DNA of 64,000 bases from Glandiceps talaboti. Taxonomy: Eukaryota > Hemichordata > Enteropneusta > Spengelidae. Made by a program: the position numbers and the translations under genes. Positions 29,892 through 41,811 of this stretch are shown here, piece after piece (position 1 is the stretch's first letter; every line of letters starts with the position of its first letter). The DNA lies in the NCBI RefSeq assembly GCF_964340395.1, contig NC_135569.1, forward strand, positions 8,468,540 to 8,532,539, in the 5' to 3' direction. Under the pieces are notes generated by a model, which did no database searches, had not been told where the DNA came from, and saw only the letters and a list, made by a program, of their open reading frames with translations.

Positions 29892-30246
29892 GAAGCCTAT
29901 CTCAAGCTGTGCTAAAACTACCTACTAACAATGAGTTTTTCTTATTGATCACAAGTGTAATTTTTCTCTCCCTGATGTTTAATTGTAAACAAATTGTTGA
30001 TAAGGGCAAGGCTGGGTGGTGGACTACACATATTACATGACACACTTGTAATTGTATTTAATGTATGCATCAGACACTTCAGGCTTACTGCCTGGGTGTA
30101 TGTGTGTCATATGAGCAGTGGACCAGTCAGCCTTGCCCTTATCAACAATTTGTTTACAATTAAACAGCAGGAGTGAAAGATTACACTCTGTTCAATAGAG
30201 AAACTGGCTGTTAGTAGGTAGTCTTAGCTCAGCGTGAGACAGGCGA
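29892..30246. mobile_element. Foldback element with ~120-bp arms
   Basis: Left AAAACTACCTACTAACAATG to GATAAGGGCAAGGCTG (29892-30013); right CAGCCTTGCCCTTATCAACA to TGTTAGTAGGTAGTCTTAGC (30128-30246). The inner 40 bases pair almost perfectly. No coding capacity. Confidence 0.8.
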
Positions 30247-30470
30247 AGAGATACATTCATAGAAGATGTTGTATTAGGAATTTCTGATTTGTAATTGTCT
30301 TACAATTGTGTTCACAGGAAATTTTGGTTCCCTGTATCCTAGAATCTATTGATTAACAAAAGTCAGTAAATGTCATGTTTTAGTTGTTGTAAAAGGGCAA
30401 TTTATTGAGGTGGCCATTTTGTAGATGTGACGACAACTTTGAGTCATTTCTGTAGTACAACAGAGACAAC

Positions 30471-30700
30471 GTGTCCATATGGATGAGAATTGGGTATTTA
30501 TTTTGGATTTTTAATTTATAAAACAATTTTATCATGGCTTCCTAATTGAAAAATTAATGTGAAACAACATAGACAAAGTCAGTGTTTGTAACACAATAAA
30601 TTGCAAAAGCATAATAAATGTGTAACAAGTTTGATATTGTACGTACAATATACAAACATTTTACACATTTATTAATCTTTTGCAATTTATTGGGTTAGAA
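30471..30700. mobile_element. Palindromic MITE family A, right arm truncated
   Basis: Left arm GTGTCCATATGGATGAGAAT, centre GATATTGTACGTACAATATA, then only the inner part of the right arm (CTTTTGCAATTTATTGGGTT). Confidence 0.75.
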
Positions 30701-30805
30701 ATGAAAGACCTAGGGACTGTCAGAATCAAGTTTTGATTCTTCATGCAAGCAAGACTATTTTTTGTAACACCAGAATATTACATGTTTATATTATGTTATT
30801 AATAT

Positions 30806-31162
30806 TAGGTGTAAAAAAAAATTGTGTGGTTCCGATTATATTCAATTTTAAAATAGGTGGGGTAGGTAGATTTTTTATTTTATTAGTATATTTTTTTCAT
30901 GTGTGAGTGTCTAGTTCAGGTTTTCCATTGTTTTCCAAATGGTCTCTGTGTTGTTTATTTCTTCCTATCAGATTGGAAGAATAGTTTTACATTGTCTTTT
31001 TCAGTTGATGTCAATTTCTGCACCCACTATTTCTTGGGAGACTTTCACAGTTTTCGCGATTTTATCATTATTTTTCTCGAATACGTAAAAAAAAGTCTAG
31101 GGTCGGCATAAAAAACTAGGTGGGGTCGAATAACCAGAACCAAACAACTTTTTTTATTTGGC
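30806..31162 (+). mobile_element. MITE family B copy
   Basis: Starts TAGGTGTAAAAAAAAATTGT with AAAATAGGTGGGGTAGGTAG, ends AATAACCAGAACCAAACAAC and TTTGGCG. Same internal phrase GTTTTCCAAATGGTCTCTGT as at 27219 and 63617. Confidence 0.82.
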
Positions 31163-31164
31163 GT

Positions 31165-34100
31165 TATCGTCCTTGGGAAAAAAATTCTCTGATAAAGCAT
31201 CTAAAACGGTTTCAATAAAAGATGACCTTTAAAATATGGCTGACCAGGGTATGTACATGTAGAGAGATTTACTATTTGCTCACTTAAAATGGGAATGCTG
31301 AATTAGTTTTTGATAAGCTCATTTGATACTAACAAGATAGAACATATGTGCAGTTAATTCGAGAACCAAAAGAGTGTTATTGTATTTTCCACTGACAGGC
31401 TGTATTTGGTGTGATTGTTAGTATTCAAATTTAGTGGATTATAAGGCACCATATGGGGATATTTTGTAAGTGAATACAAAATTATTAGTATTGTAGATCT
31501 AGTGACATTGTACAAATGTAGTATACAGTGCCACATACTTACATACGTACATACATACGTATTTGTTTATGTTTGTCACAGTGTACTTTCAGTATGTTGT
31601 TTGTTGGGTTCATTGCAGGATGTTTAGTTATTTGTATGATATCACAGTACAGTATTGTTCATAAATTTATTAAGGATGTTAAACAGACAAGGAAAGTCTG
31701 TCTTTGCAGCTTTACATAATGCCCGACACAATGTGACATCAGCTAAGCGACATCTCAGGTTAGATTTGCCAATTTTTAGAACCCTGTTTTCTGGAGGTCA
31801 TTTGATGGAGGAGCGACTTTTCTTGGTCTCCCAGACATAAAAATATGAAGCTAATCCAAATCAGCCTCATTTTTTGTTCCTTCCCCTTTAACACCATTGC
31901 ACGAATGATGGATCAAGGGGTAGAAAATACAGTCGTTTTTTTTCCTTCAGCAAACCGCCATAAAGTTTTAGAGTTGTAGATAGCCTGATATCCATGCGGA
32001 TTGGAGATTTTCAATTAGAGATGAAGGCGTATAGCCTCAGTTTATACATGTACATGTACTTATGTGTACTTTTCACACAATCTCCAGTTGAAAACATTAT
32101 TGATTTTCCTATGATTATACCCGTATATATTTCTGGAAAAAATAAAGGCTGTTTTATGACTGATAAAACCTGTTGTATTTCCAAATCTTTGTGTCATCTC
32201 TGAGAACAGTCAAACTAAAAGCTGCAGTGCTATATTTACGCACTGTTGTGTTGCCATGTGCAAATATCATTGTTGCCATGTGCTCTTACGAATTGCTCCA
32301 AGTGCCGGGGTATGAGTTCACTCGAGCTATGTATTTCAAAACTAATAGTAATATGGACGGTGATAAGTTTGGTCTACAGTGTCAATCGATGTCAAGAGTA
32401 TTGTCTGATCCTACAAATACTGATATTTTATGAAAGATTTTCAAATTGATACGTTTTGCGTTTCATGAGTCCCTTTTTCAACTGTCGATGAAATGAATAA
32501 AACATCCATATATGGAAGCACATCATACATCAGTAAATCAAAGTTGCAACAACTAACTAATTGACAGAAAACCTGTTTATTTGTAGCAAGCTGTTCAAGG
32601 AAAATGATGAGTTGACTACAGCATGTAGCGATCTGTTACACATACCAATACAGAATTTATATAACGCCTATAGTCATCATTGATGTGAGACACAGGATTT
32701 TGCATTACAACGTTATTAACGGAAACACTGCTTCTTTGAGGTGCCTATTGCTTTGACCTACAACCACATTGTTTACTTCCAGTAGACGGTTGTTCTGGCC
32801 ACCCTATACATTGTATATGGTTTTTTGATGTATTGATCAAGCTATCATCAACGTAACATTTCAAATAATGAATGCATAAAGTATAGTAATGAAGTTATTT
32901 TGATTGTTGTTATGTCGATTGGCATGCTGTTATATCATCAGTCTACTCAAAAGTAATGAGTACTGTGATTTATGATGAATTGAAAACATATTGCTTCAGT
33001 TGAATGAATTGTAGCAAAGTCTAGAATTTCATATCGCTCTTGCCGCATACCAAAATCACCGGCTGTAAGGTCCAAGCTCAGTTGGTCAGTCATAAAACAA
33101 CTCTTGTGCAGAGAAAAAGCAATAAAAAAATATCCTCCCAGAACTTTGACCATTCTTTGATCCTTGCTGTTCTGGTAAGTACCAACAAGTCTGGTTATAG
33201 CAAGTACTTCTGATTTAGTTTTAGGCTGTGCACTGTCCATAACAAAACAGACAATGCAAATGTATGATGTATCAACTTTAATATCAGGTGTATCAAGTTT
33301 GGAATATAGTCAACTGTTGTGTTGTTGCTGCATGACGACGTGTCTATATTGTCTACTTCATGAATATTGTTCTTATCAGTGCACTATGCTTTGTTTTGCA
33401 TTGTGCATGGTAGTGCTGGTCAATTAACACCTTGCAAGGCCTTCGTGGCCCAGCGTTAGCACCAGGCTAACGCAAGGTTAGTGAAGTTGGAAAGTTGCAA
33501 CTGGACGTGACAGAACATCATAACCAGTTCCAAAATATTATGTGCCACTTCCCGAAATACTGGGCCAATTTCGTCCTGTGTTAAAGTGGCCAGGGATGAT
33601 TTCCTTATGTGATTACTTGCTGTATTTCACCACAGATAAAGAGAGTAGTGCACATCAATGATGTTGATTGATTTGCAATAAAATACGAGACATTTTAGTT
33701 TGAAGGTGTATGATTTTGCAACATTTCATTTTTAAAAAACTGTTGAATGTAACAATAACACAAGTACAAAAATAACAGTTTTCCAAGTTAAGTGCACTGT
33801 GCCCAAAGATCGATGAAAAGTGGCGTGAATTTATTTTCCGTTGCGTTTTCACACAAGAAATGAGCGTGAACTTCGAACGCAGCCCTGACATACATGTAGA
33901 ATGACTAGCTCAACAGTCCTTGCCTTCGAGTATACATTGTAGTTGAAAGAGGACAAGTGTGATGATCAAAGTGAGATGGCAATTTACATATGAATCACGT
34001 GCGGAAGACAATGATGAAGACAATACCTCATTTAATGAGCTGCCACACTCCTAAAATTGCAACCAGACTGTAATTGTTGATGGACAATAGGCCTGTCCAT

Positions 34101-34260
34101 GTCCATCTACGTCTCGTCTATGATGTAACAGATGAGTGACCAAGTTCCTTCTTGAGCTGTATAGATTGAACAAAACATGAACAGCGGAGAAATCATATTC
34201 TACAAATTCATATTAACTGTTTTCCTATGAAACAGGCTTCAGGACTTGCATGTGTTGAAT
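31165..34260. other. Stretch without a supported gene
   Basis: Weak protein-like pieces only: 31580-31690 + (SMLFVGFIAGCLVICMIS, one hydrophobic helix), 32189-32433 +, 32588-32684 + (KLFKENDELTTACSDLLHIP), 32947-33240 -. None is joined by consistent splice sites. A perfect 8-bp hairpin GCGTTAGC / GCTAACGC sits at 33453-33473. Confidence 0.35.
32947..33240 (-). CDS. Hypothetical 97-residue ORF
   Basis: ATG-initiated minus-strand ORF MDSAQPKTKSEVLAITRLVG and onwards with balanced amino-acid composition, no low complexity and TGA at its end. I recognise no domain. It could be an intronless fragment, a single exon or chance. Confidence 0.2.
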   Translation of the reverse strand: MDSAQPKTKSEVLAITRLVGTYQNSKDQRMVKVLGGYFFIAFSLHKSCFMTDQLSLDLTAGDFGMRQERYEILDFATIHSTEAICFQFIINHSTHYF

Positions 34261-34269
34261 GATTGTACC

Positions 34270-34870
34270 ATGAATAGAATATTAATCAGCTAATTTGCAT
34301 AAATGAATAAACCATATATCCATACGGTTTACTTATGGATGTCAAGCCAATATACATGTACTATAAGTAGAATATGTCTATGCATGGTGTGAGATCACAA
34401 ACGCACTGCATATAATTTAATATTAATCATGTAATTTGCATAATGATGGTGTTGATGGTTTGAGATTGCAAAGACTAAAACTACAATACTATTCAGCTAA
34501 TTTGCATAAGTAATGGTTTCAATAGTGTGAGATTGTAAACACTACGTAGTTTGTAAAACTAGAATATTAATCAGCTAATTTGCATAAATGATAGTATTGA
34601 TGGTTTGAGACTGCAAAGACACTGCATGTTGTTTGTAAAACAAAAATATTAATCAGCCAATTTGCATAAATGATGTCAGTTGTGTGAAATCACAAACACT
34701 ACATATTGGGCTTATTAAGCCCGTGATAAGGTCACATGTACTGAATAGTGGGTCAAATTTTCAACATTGTGATTGGAACAAAAGTTAATTTCAATACTAT
34801 GGCATATTATTTGGAAAACTGGAATATTAATTACATAATTAGCATAAATAGTAGTATTGAAGTTTCGAGA
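34270..34870 (+). repeat. Degenerate repeat of ~70-150 bp with ATTTGCAT octamers
   Basis: Five or more copies of AATATTAATCAGCTAATTTG followed by CATAA, then GGTTTGAGATTGCAAAG-like sequence. Each unit keeps the octamer ATTTGCAT or a one-base variant. Confidence 0.75.
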
Positions 34871-35115
34871 TTGCAAAGGTAAATGCATATTAATAAAGAG
34901 ACAGGTCAAACTAATTTCCTGGTCCCTGCATCTAAAATGTTTTCATGAAAAATATTTGTTCAGCACTGTTGAGAAGCTGTAAAATTTATGGCAGTTGGCG
35001 GGAATCGCTGATATGCTTGAGGGCAGTGATCAGAGGTGATCTAAACCTAGTGAAATACAAGAATCTCAGCATCTATTTGTTTCTACCTGACTACACATCC
35101 TGTTATTGCCAATAG

Positions 35116-35159
35116 CAGCTCTTAACTGATGGAGAACAGATTTCAATATTAGATGAGAG
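35116..35159 (+). CDS. Alternative candidate small exon
   Basis: Good acceptor (pyrimidine-rich, ending TTGCCAATAG) and donor GTAAGA around an open frame QLLTDGEQISILDE, phase 0 to 2. It fits the phase-0 exon ending at 26679, and its end phase fits an alternative frame of 41778 (TLEQILREGNL) or the exon at 48455. May be an alternative or spurious exon. Confidence 0.2.
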
Positions 35160-35277
35160 GTAAGATTTATAGCTCAATTTTATCTAAAGAGATATTTCAT
35201 TACATGAATAAATAAATATAATAATTATACTCATGGTGCAGGTGTGGAACAAAATCAGGCAGAAAATTTAATTACTT

Positions 35278-36246
35278 TAACATTGTATCTAATTAGCATA
35301 CTAAACATTGTATCTAGACTATCAAATTAGCAGTAGTCCATAGCACATAGACTACTAAACATTGCATCTAGACTACCAAATTAGCAGTAGTTCAGGACAC
35401 ATAGACTACTAAACATTGTATCTAGACTACCAAATTAGCAGTAGTTCAGGGCAAATAAACCACTAAACATTATATCTAGACTACCAAATTAGCAGTAGTC
35501 CAGGACACATAGACTACTAAACATTGTATCTAGACTACCAAATTAGCAGTAGTCCAGGACACATAGACTACTAAACATTGTATCTAGACTACCAAATTAG
35601 CAGTAGTCCAGGACACATAGACTACTAAACATTGTATCTAGACTACCAAATTAGCAGTAGTCCAGGACACATAGACTACTAAACATTGTATCTAGACTAC
35701 CAAATTAGCAGTAGTTCAGGGCACATAGACTACTAAACATTGTATCTATACTACCAAATTAGCAGTAGTTCAGGGCACATAGACTACTAAACATTGTATC
35801 TATACTACCAAATTAGCAGTAGTCCAGGACACATAGACTACTAAACATTGTATCTAGACTACCAAATTAGCAGTAGTCCAGGACACACAGACTACTAAAC
35901 ATTGTATCTATACTACCAAATTAGCAGTAGTCCAGGACACATAGACTACTAAACATTGTATCTAGACTACCAAATTAGCAGTAGTCCAGGACACATAGAC
36001 AGACTACTAAACATTGTATCTAGACTACCAAATTAGCAGTAGTCCAGGACACACAGACTACTAAACATTGTATCTAGACTACCAAATTAGCAGTAGTCCA
36101 GGACACATAGACTACTAAACATTGTATCTAGACTACCAAATTAGCAGTAGACCATAGCACATAGACTACTAAACATTGTATCTAGACTACCAAATTAGCA
36201 GTAGCCCATAGCACATAGACTACTAAACATTGTATCTAGACTACCA
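35278..36246 (+). repeat. 54-bp minisatellite, about 18 units
   Basis: Unit ACTACTAAACATTGTATCTA plus GACTACCAAATTAGCAGTAG plus TCCAGGACACATAG, spacing exactly 54, with minor variants. Confidence 0.97.
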
Positions 36247-36325
36247 AATTTCAAATAGGAAGTCATGATAAAATTATTTTATAGATTAAAAATCCAAAAT
36301 AAATACCCATTCCTAATCCATTTAA
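36247..36325 (+). mobile_element. Palindromic MITE family A, right-end fragment
   Basis: TTTCAAATAGGAAGTCATGA then AAATCCAAAATAAATACCCA matches the right arm of family A. It abuts the 54-bp array directly. Confidence 0.65.
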
Positions 36326-36329
36326 AGGT

Positions 36330-37770
36330 ACACATGCCGGGTTTACAAGTGTTTGGACATATTGTATGCTGCATATTTATCTGGTAAAATGAAAGTAAAA
36401 TGAAAGATGTCCACTATAACCATAGAATCAGAAGGATGCTTCAGTTATGCAAATTGTTCTCTTGGCGCCAGCAATCTTACTTGAGTGAACCCATAGATAT
36501 TGCTTGACTGCCCTGATAATATTTTCATCTTTGATGCATCTGCAGTGACTGTCAAAAAACAAGTTATGTAGACCCCTGGGAAAAACGGCCGCTATACCTA
36601 CTACAGTTTAAAAGGTTAAAGGTCAAGACATTGATTAACTTTTAGCATATGTCAAACTTCCCAGGGAGTGTTCCTGTAATATGGATGTGTTGTTGGCTTT
36701 CACAATCTGGGGATTCTCAAAATGAGATCATGGCAGTTAATCTTTTGATCCAGTGCTTTCATCAAAACATCATTACCTGTATGTCAGAAGTGTTTATGTG
36801 CATGAAAATTTGGAATGACTTTTGATCAAATAACGGACAAACTGGTGTTTTTTTTTGTGTCTTTTAAAGATTTAATATCTCAGTGTATCTTCTTCTACAA
36901 CCAGTGACAAGCAAGCATTTACAAATGAAACTTGTTACAAACAGGAAAAGTAAATACATGAATTGGATTAATAACACTTGGCATAGCGTGTTGGAAGTAC
37001 AGAGACTTGCATTACATTTCATGATTTGATAAAAACAGTTTTATGGCTTCTTACTGAGTACATGAAATGCTAGGAGAAGGTCTAATTTGTATCTCGGGGA
37101 CTATAACGGTTTGTACATACGTGCATGTTTATTCAGAGTACAGCTGTTGTCAGTTACTAGTATTATAATCCAGCCCTGATATAAAGTAAGAAATAATATG
37201 TCATCCCTAGACAGTAAACACTAACATAAATATATTATTCGTTGCCTAAACTTCCAAGAGAAATGTGATCTTTTCTAGGAATCAGATTGTGTCATGCATG
37301 GGCAGTGTGCCCTCTAATTTTATGCATGTGAACAATTCTGACTTACATGTATTGATGAAATCACCGACGCACACACTTACTAGTGATGCACCAAATTTGG
37401 TGTTCCCCTATCTCTTACTATGTGGTGACTGAAATGTCAGTTTTTCTCATTTTGACTCACAGCAAAATTTGGCTATCATTACAGGGCACACTGTGCAGCA
37501 TGGGTGTACATATGCAAACTATTTTCTTCACCGTGATTTATAGCAATTTCCTCTCATTACCTGCTCACAACAATTACCGTTGGTATGATTATTTTATACA
37601 TGGATATTATATTATAAGTTGTGCAAACTAAAGATTAAAATTTTTTTATTGGACAGTTTTGTTGGGGGTTTGGTTTAGCTCAGGCACCAAGTTCAAACTA
37701 CATTCCTCTGTAAATATATATGTAACAAAAATGATGTTTACACAAAATAATTCTGCATGAAAATTCATAG
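36330..37770. other. Non-coding stretch
   Basis: No supported gene. A fragment at about 36927-37010 (AACAGGAAAAGTAAATACAT, AATAACACTTGGCATAGCGT) belongs to the inverted element at 39764. Confidence 0.45.
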
Positions 37771-37775
37771 GTGTA

Positions 37776-38155
37776 CGGCCTTGAAAAAATTGTTTGGTTC
37801 CGGTTACCTGACCCCACGTAATTTTTCACTGCCAACCAATTTTGTTTATGTATTTGAGAAAAAAATAATAACATCATGAAAATAGTGGATGCGGAAACTG
37901 ACATCAACTTAAAAAGACAATATAAAAGTATTCTTCCAATCTGTGGCTGTACATCTGATGGGAAGAAACCAATAACATAGAGACCATATGGAAAACAATG
38001 GAAAACATAACTTACCTGAACTAAACATAATTACCTGAACTTGACACTCACACATAAAAAAATATATGTATAATTATATATATATATATAATCTACCTAC
38101 CCCACCTATTTTAAAATTGAGTGTAATCTGAACCGCAAAAATATTTTTTTAGGGC
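37776..38155 (-). mobile_element. MITE family B copy, reverse
   Basis: Begins CGGCCTTGAAAAAATTGTTT with GGTTCCGGTTACCTGACCCC, ends CTACCCCACCTATTTTAAAA and AATATTTTTTTAGGGC; the exact reverse layout of the + copies. Contains a (TA)n run at about 38072-38092. Confidence 0.82.
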
Positions 38156-39041
38156 ATAACAACCATAGGCAGATTTGTTTCAGGTCAATACATTTAAATG
38201 ATTTACCCAGCTCACAAAAGTGATGTGGTATAGTCGAAAACTTTATCCGCCGAGATAAAAAATTTTCTTCCCACAGTAAATAGTACTCATATCAGTCCAT
38301 CTATGCATTGTAGTCTTGATGTGTCTGACAAGTATGGTTTCATTCAAACCTTGCATGAAGATGAAATGATATTAGGGTGACCCTATTTTTTTCTGTTTCT
38401 CATTATCGACTGACCCAAATTTTAAGCTCCGACATAAAAAAAATTATTTTCACTCTTCCTTAATATTTTATGAAACAGTGACCTTTCTGGCAAGAATAAG
38501 CAAGTGTGAGAACGTGCCAATTTTATCAGTAGTGGACACTAAAAACTGGCTTTGAAGGTGTGCTGTGACATTTGAAGTCTTCTCCTTATCACACTGTAAG
38601 ATCGGATTATATATACACCAATGCATTACAGGTGATGCAAACCATTGCAATGAATAATTCATTCTCCAAGTTATGAAGTTATCAAGAGTGTGTATGTCCA
38701 CAATTACTTGACTGTGGTACTGTATTTCTCACCAAAAGAAATATTAAGTATATAAATGCATATTTAGCACCTGATGTTCAGGGAATTTTAGGATAGAGGT
38801 AAAGTCAAAAAGGTGTGAAAGAAGTGATAGGCGTGAAAATGGAACAAAGGACGTGACAAGGTGTAAAAACAAGGAGGAAAGTAACAAGAGAAAATCACAA
38901 GAGCCAATGTCATACAGTCACTTGTCTTATAAAGTACTAAATAATTCAGCGAAAATACATCTTTTGAGATCGTATTTATCCTGACATTTTGACCAGTTGA
39001 CAAAATATGCACTCAGCGTGAGTGAGTCCTCAGTTACTTTT

Positions 39042-39325
39042 CAGGGCTCGGAATTAACAGTAGTCCCATGCCCTCAGACTACCAATTCTTGTCATAGGGC
39101 TACCATAATTTGCAGCTGGTGGCCCACTCAGGCTGTCACAGATTATGTGATGAAGATGGAAGATTTATGGAATGAAAGTATTTTAATAACACAGTTATTT
39201 CCAATAGAGGAAATCTGTTTTAAATTCAGGAATATAGGACTATTGGTCACAATCCTTGGGCTACCAATTTCTGAAATTAGAAGTCCACTAGGACTATCAA
39301 AGAAAAAAGTTTATTTCAAGCCCTG
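39042..39325. mobile_element. hAT-like MITE
   Basis: CAGGGCTCGGAATTAAC at 39042 and, inverted, CAGGGCTTGAAATAAAC ending at 39325 are terminal repeats of the CAGGGCTCGAAATT type. An 8-bp target duplication is not clear. The 111-residue ORF spanning it is not a gene. Confidence 0.7.
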
Positions 39326-39763
39326 CTTTTGAGTATTACAAAGACAATATCTAGTATGCTTTAATTGCAAGAAGGAAAATGCTAGGTATGAAATGAAAGA
39401 TGTAAATTCCATTTAATTTTACACTTAGGGGATTACTAATCTGATTAATATTTTAAATGCTGACAATTATGTGTAATTTTGTGAGGCGAATATTAAATTT
39501 GCCATAATTACATATTTCAAAAGTTGACATGTATCCTTCCACTTGAGACTACCTACACTGCTTACATTGTAGGTGTACAATAGAGATGGTAATAGTGTGT
39601 TCTTGTACCACAACCAAGTGTTCTTATTACTTACGAGTGAGTAACGTTTTGCTTGTTCAGGTCGACAGGTTTTGTCAAACTCTCCACGTGCCAACATTAC
39701 CAATTGTTGACCTCAACATTTAAAGGCCTGGATTAGAATGCAATATGGGTATGGTATGGAAAC

Positions 39764-39965
39764 AGTTACGACTGCTGACATCAGACCGTGGATGAATAGA
39801 ACATGTTACAATCAGGGAAAGTAAACAAATGAATTGAATTAGTAACACTTGGCTCAGCATGTTGAAACAGCAAAGACTTGTATTACACACCATTCAATTA
39901 CTTTCCCTGTTTGTCACAGGTTCCATTTGTCCATGGTCTGATGTCAGCAGTTGTATCTGGCAGAG
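39764..39965. mobile_element. Inverted-repeat element, family G
   Basis: CGACTGCTGACATCAGACCG at the left and CCATGGTCTGATGTCAGCAG at the right are inverted; arms extend about 80 bases through CAGGGAAAGTAA. A fragment recurs at 36927-37010. Confidence 0.7.
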
Positions 39966-40085
39966 TTATACACTGAAAAGTTAGCCCTGAACAAAAAAAT
40001 TATCATATCTGTATGGCCCCTCTGATAACACATTGTGCTAATCCAAAACTATTGGATAAACATTTAAGATTAATAAACAAAAGAT

Positions 40086-40556
40086 TTAGTAGAAAACTAT
40101 TTGACAAGGTAAAAACATGTTAGAGACGCCTCGGTAAAACCAAACTACAGATAACCCGAGTTCATCAATAGGCAAGTCAGGTTGTTGACAATCTCGAAAT
40201 CTGTTTGCAATGTCAACTGTATTAGGATTGCAAAAGTTGTGACAGCTGATAACGTCCCTTGACTCAAACGATTCACTCCTTGAAAGTAACCTTGCACTCG
40301 GAACTACAGTTTTTCTTGTTCCATAGTTAGTTGAATAATTTTTTGAAAAATTAAGCACAGAGATACTTAAATAGCAAATTCCCATATCTGATGTCCATAT
40401 ACCACATGTAACATCGTCAATGTATGGTGCACGATGTATCCTAATGTTATGATCGCGATCGGATCGTGACCTTTCACCCAAGCCAAATCGTGACCCTTCA
40501 CCCAAGCCAGTTGTGCCTTGCGGCAGAGTAACATACTCACTAGTACTTGCACACAT
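40086..40556 (-). CDS. Hypothetical 156-residue ORF, longest non-repetitive ORF in the intergenic part
   Basis: ATG-initiated MCASTSEYVTLPQGTTGLGE and onwards on the minus strand, locally GC-richer at its 5' end (GATCGCGATCGGATCG). It includes a 24-bp direct duplication (CGTGACCYTTCACCCAAGCC). No domain recognised. An overlapping frame starts MSTECVQVL followed by a GTGAGT donor, so this could instead be a first-exon region of a minus-strand gene. Weak. Confidence 0.2.
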   Translation of the reverse strand: MCASTSEYVTLPQGTTGLGEGSRFGLGERSRSDRDHNIRIHRAPYIDDVTCGIWTSDMGICYLSISVLNFSKNYSTNYGTRKTVVPSARLLSRSESFESRDVISCHNFCNPNTVDIANRFRDCQQPDLPIDELGLSVVWFYRGVSNMFLPCQIVFY

Positions 40557-40599
40557 TCAGTCGACATCTTTTCAGTCTTGACCTAGTACTTGTACCAGC

Positions 40600-41770
40600 G
40601 ACGACTCAGGCTTATCAGATGTAATTACAAAAAGCAAACACTTAGTTATGGTAATGAGCTGATAAGGATTGATAAGAAAGTGCAAGAATTGCACTTTGCT
40701 GGTAAAGGCGATGTTTCCCTCATGAGATCACAGAAAGTTCTCAGACACCTTCTGTTATCCCCCTAAAAAGTATAATGTTAAAAGGGTTAAAAATGTACAG
40801 GATGATTTATATCACGTCATGTCATAGAGTTTTTAGCTCTGCTGTCAGTGACAACTGACCGATTGGCTTGGTATTTGGTGGGGACATTAGTTAGGGCGTG
40901 TATATGAAAAATGTTCAAATGAAAGTGATCGCATCAGAGATGTGTGTTTTGGGTCAAAAAATACTGGGTAGATTGATGTTATCTTTATTGTGTTTTATCT
41001 CAACATGAAACCTTGCGATGAGGCCCACTGATCTTGATAGTTTATTTAATGGTTTATGCATAGTATGTGGAAAAGAACTATAATTCACTTCTGATCAATG
41101 TCAGTTGTGCTGCATTGCCATTGGCAATTTATCATGTCTGTGTACATTTACATTCAATTGAGAGTTGAAAATGACCATAATTGTGTACACGTCATGTAAG
41201 TCATGTTATAATTTGTATTTAGTATTCATGCCTATTGAACCTGTTTTGTACAAATGCATTGTACTGACTAAATACTCATGACATTGGTAATTTCTACTGA
41301 TCAGATTCAGATGTCTGAAAATAACAAACATATCCTGATTCTTTTCACTAGACATCCTAATGACTCAGATAACCACGGCAACATGCTGTGTTTTCCTTAA
41401 AGGTTTCTAATTCATGACAACTCATAAATGTAGTCAATTGTATTACTCATTACAAGAAGATAGGTTACTATGTAACACAGCTCCAAGGTATGCACTGGGC
41501 AGGATGTAGTCTGCGTGACTAGCTTTAAGATGATGATAATTTGTGTATACATACATTACAACAAAGTCTTTCCAGACAAATTTAAATCTTCCAAATTGGC
41601 TTTCCCTTGTTTATTATGTAAATTTATACACTTAATTTATGCGATTTGTATGCAGATTTGAATTATCTTTGTACTCGATCTATACATTATGCATATCAGT
41701 TGTTGTGTGGTAATGATTGATTTTCACACTGAAGCCATGAATGTTAATAATTTGGAAGGTTTTCTTAATG
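40600..41770. other. Non-coding stretch
   Basis: A repeat shared with 8060-8135 lies at 40895-40970. Nothing else supported. Confidence 0.45.
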
Positions 41771-41777
41771 CTTTTAG

Positions 41778-41811
41778 AACCTTGGAACAGATCTTGAGAG
41801 AGGGAAATCTG
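41778..41811 (+). CDS. Candidate small exon 2 of an unannotated gene
   Basis: Strong acceptor (TTTCTTAATGCTTTTAG) and donor GTAAGA. Read from phase 0 it gives NLGTDLERGKS plus one base that joins AG of the next exon to make Glu. The alternative frame (TLEQILREGNL) is also open. Confidence 0.35.

Noticed and set aside
33431-33600. tRNA gene
   Set aside because: An A-box-like phrase and a hairpin are present, but no B box or cloverleaf can be drawn.
35278-36246. CRISPR-like array
   Set aside because: The 54-bp units are contiguous with no unique spacers, and the genome is eukaryotic.
38997-39332. 111-codon ORF
   Set aside because: Coincides with the hAT-like MITE from end to end and shows no domain.
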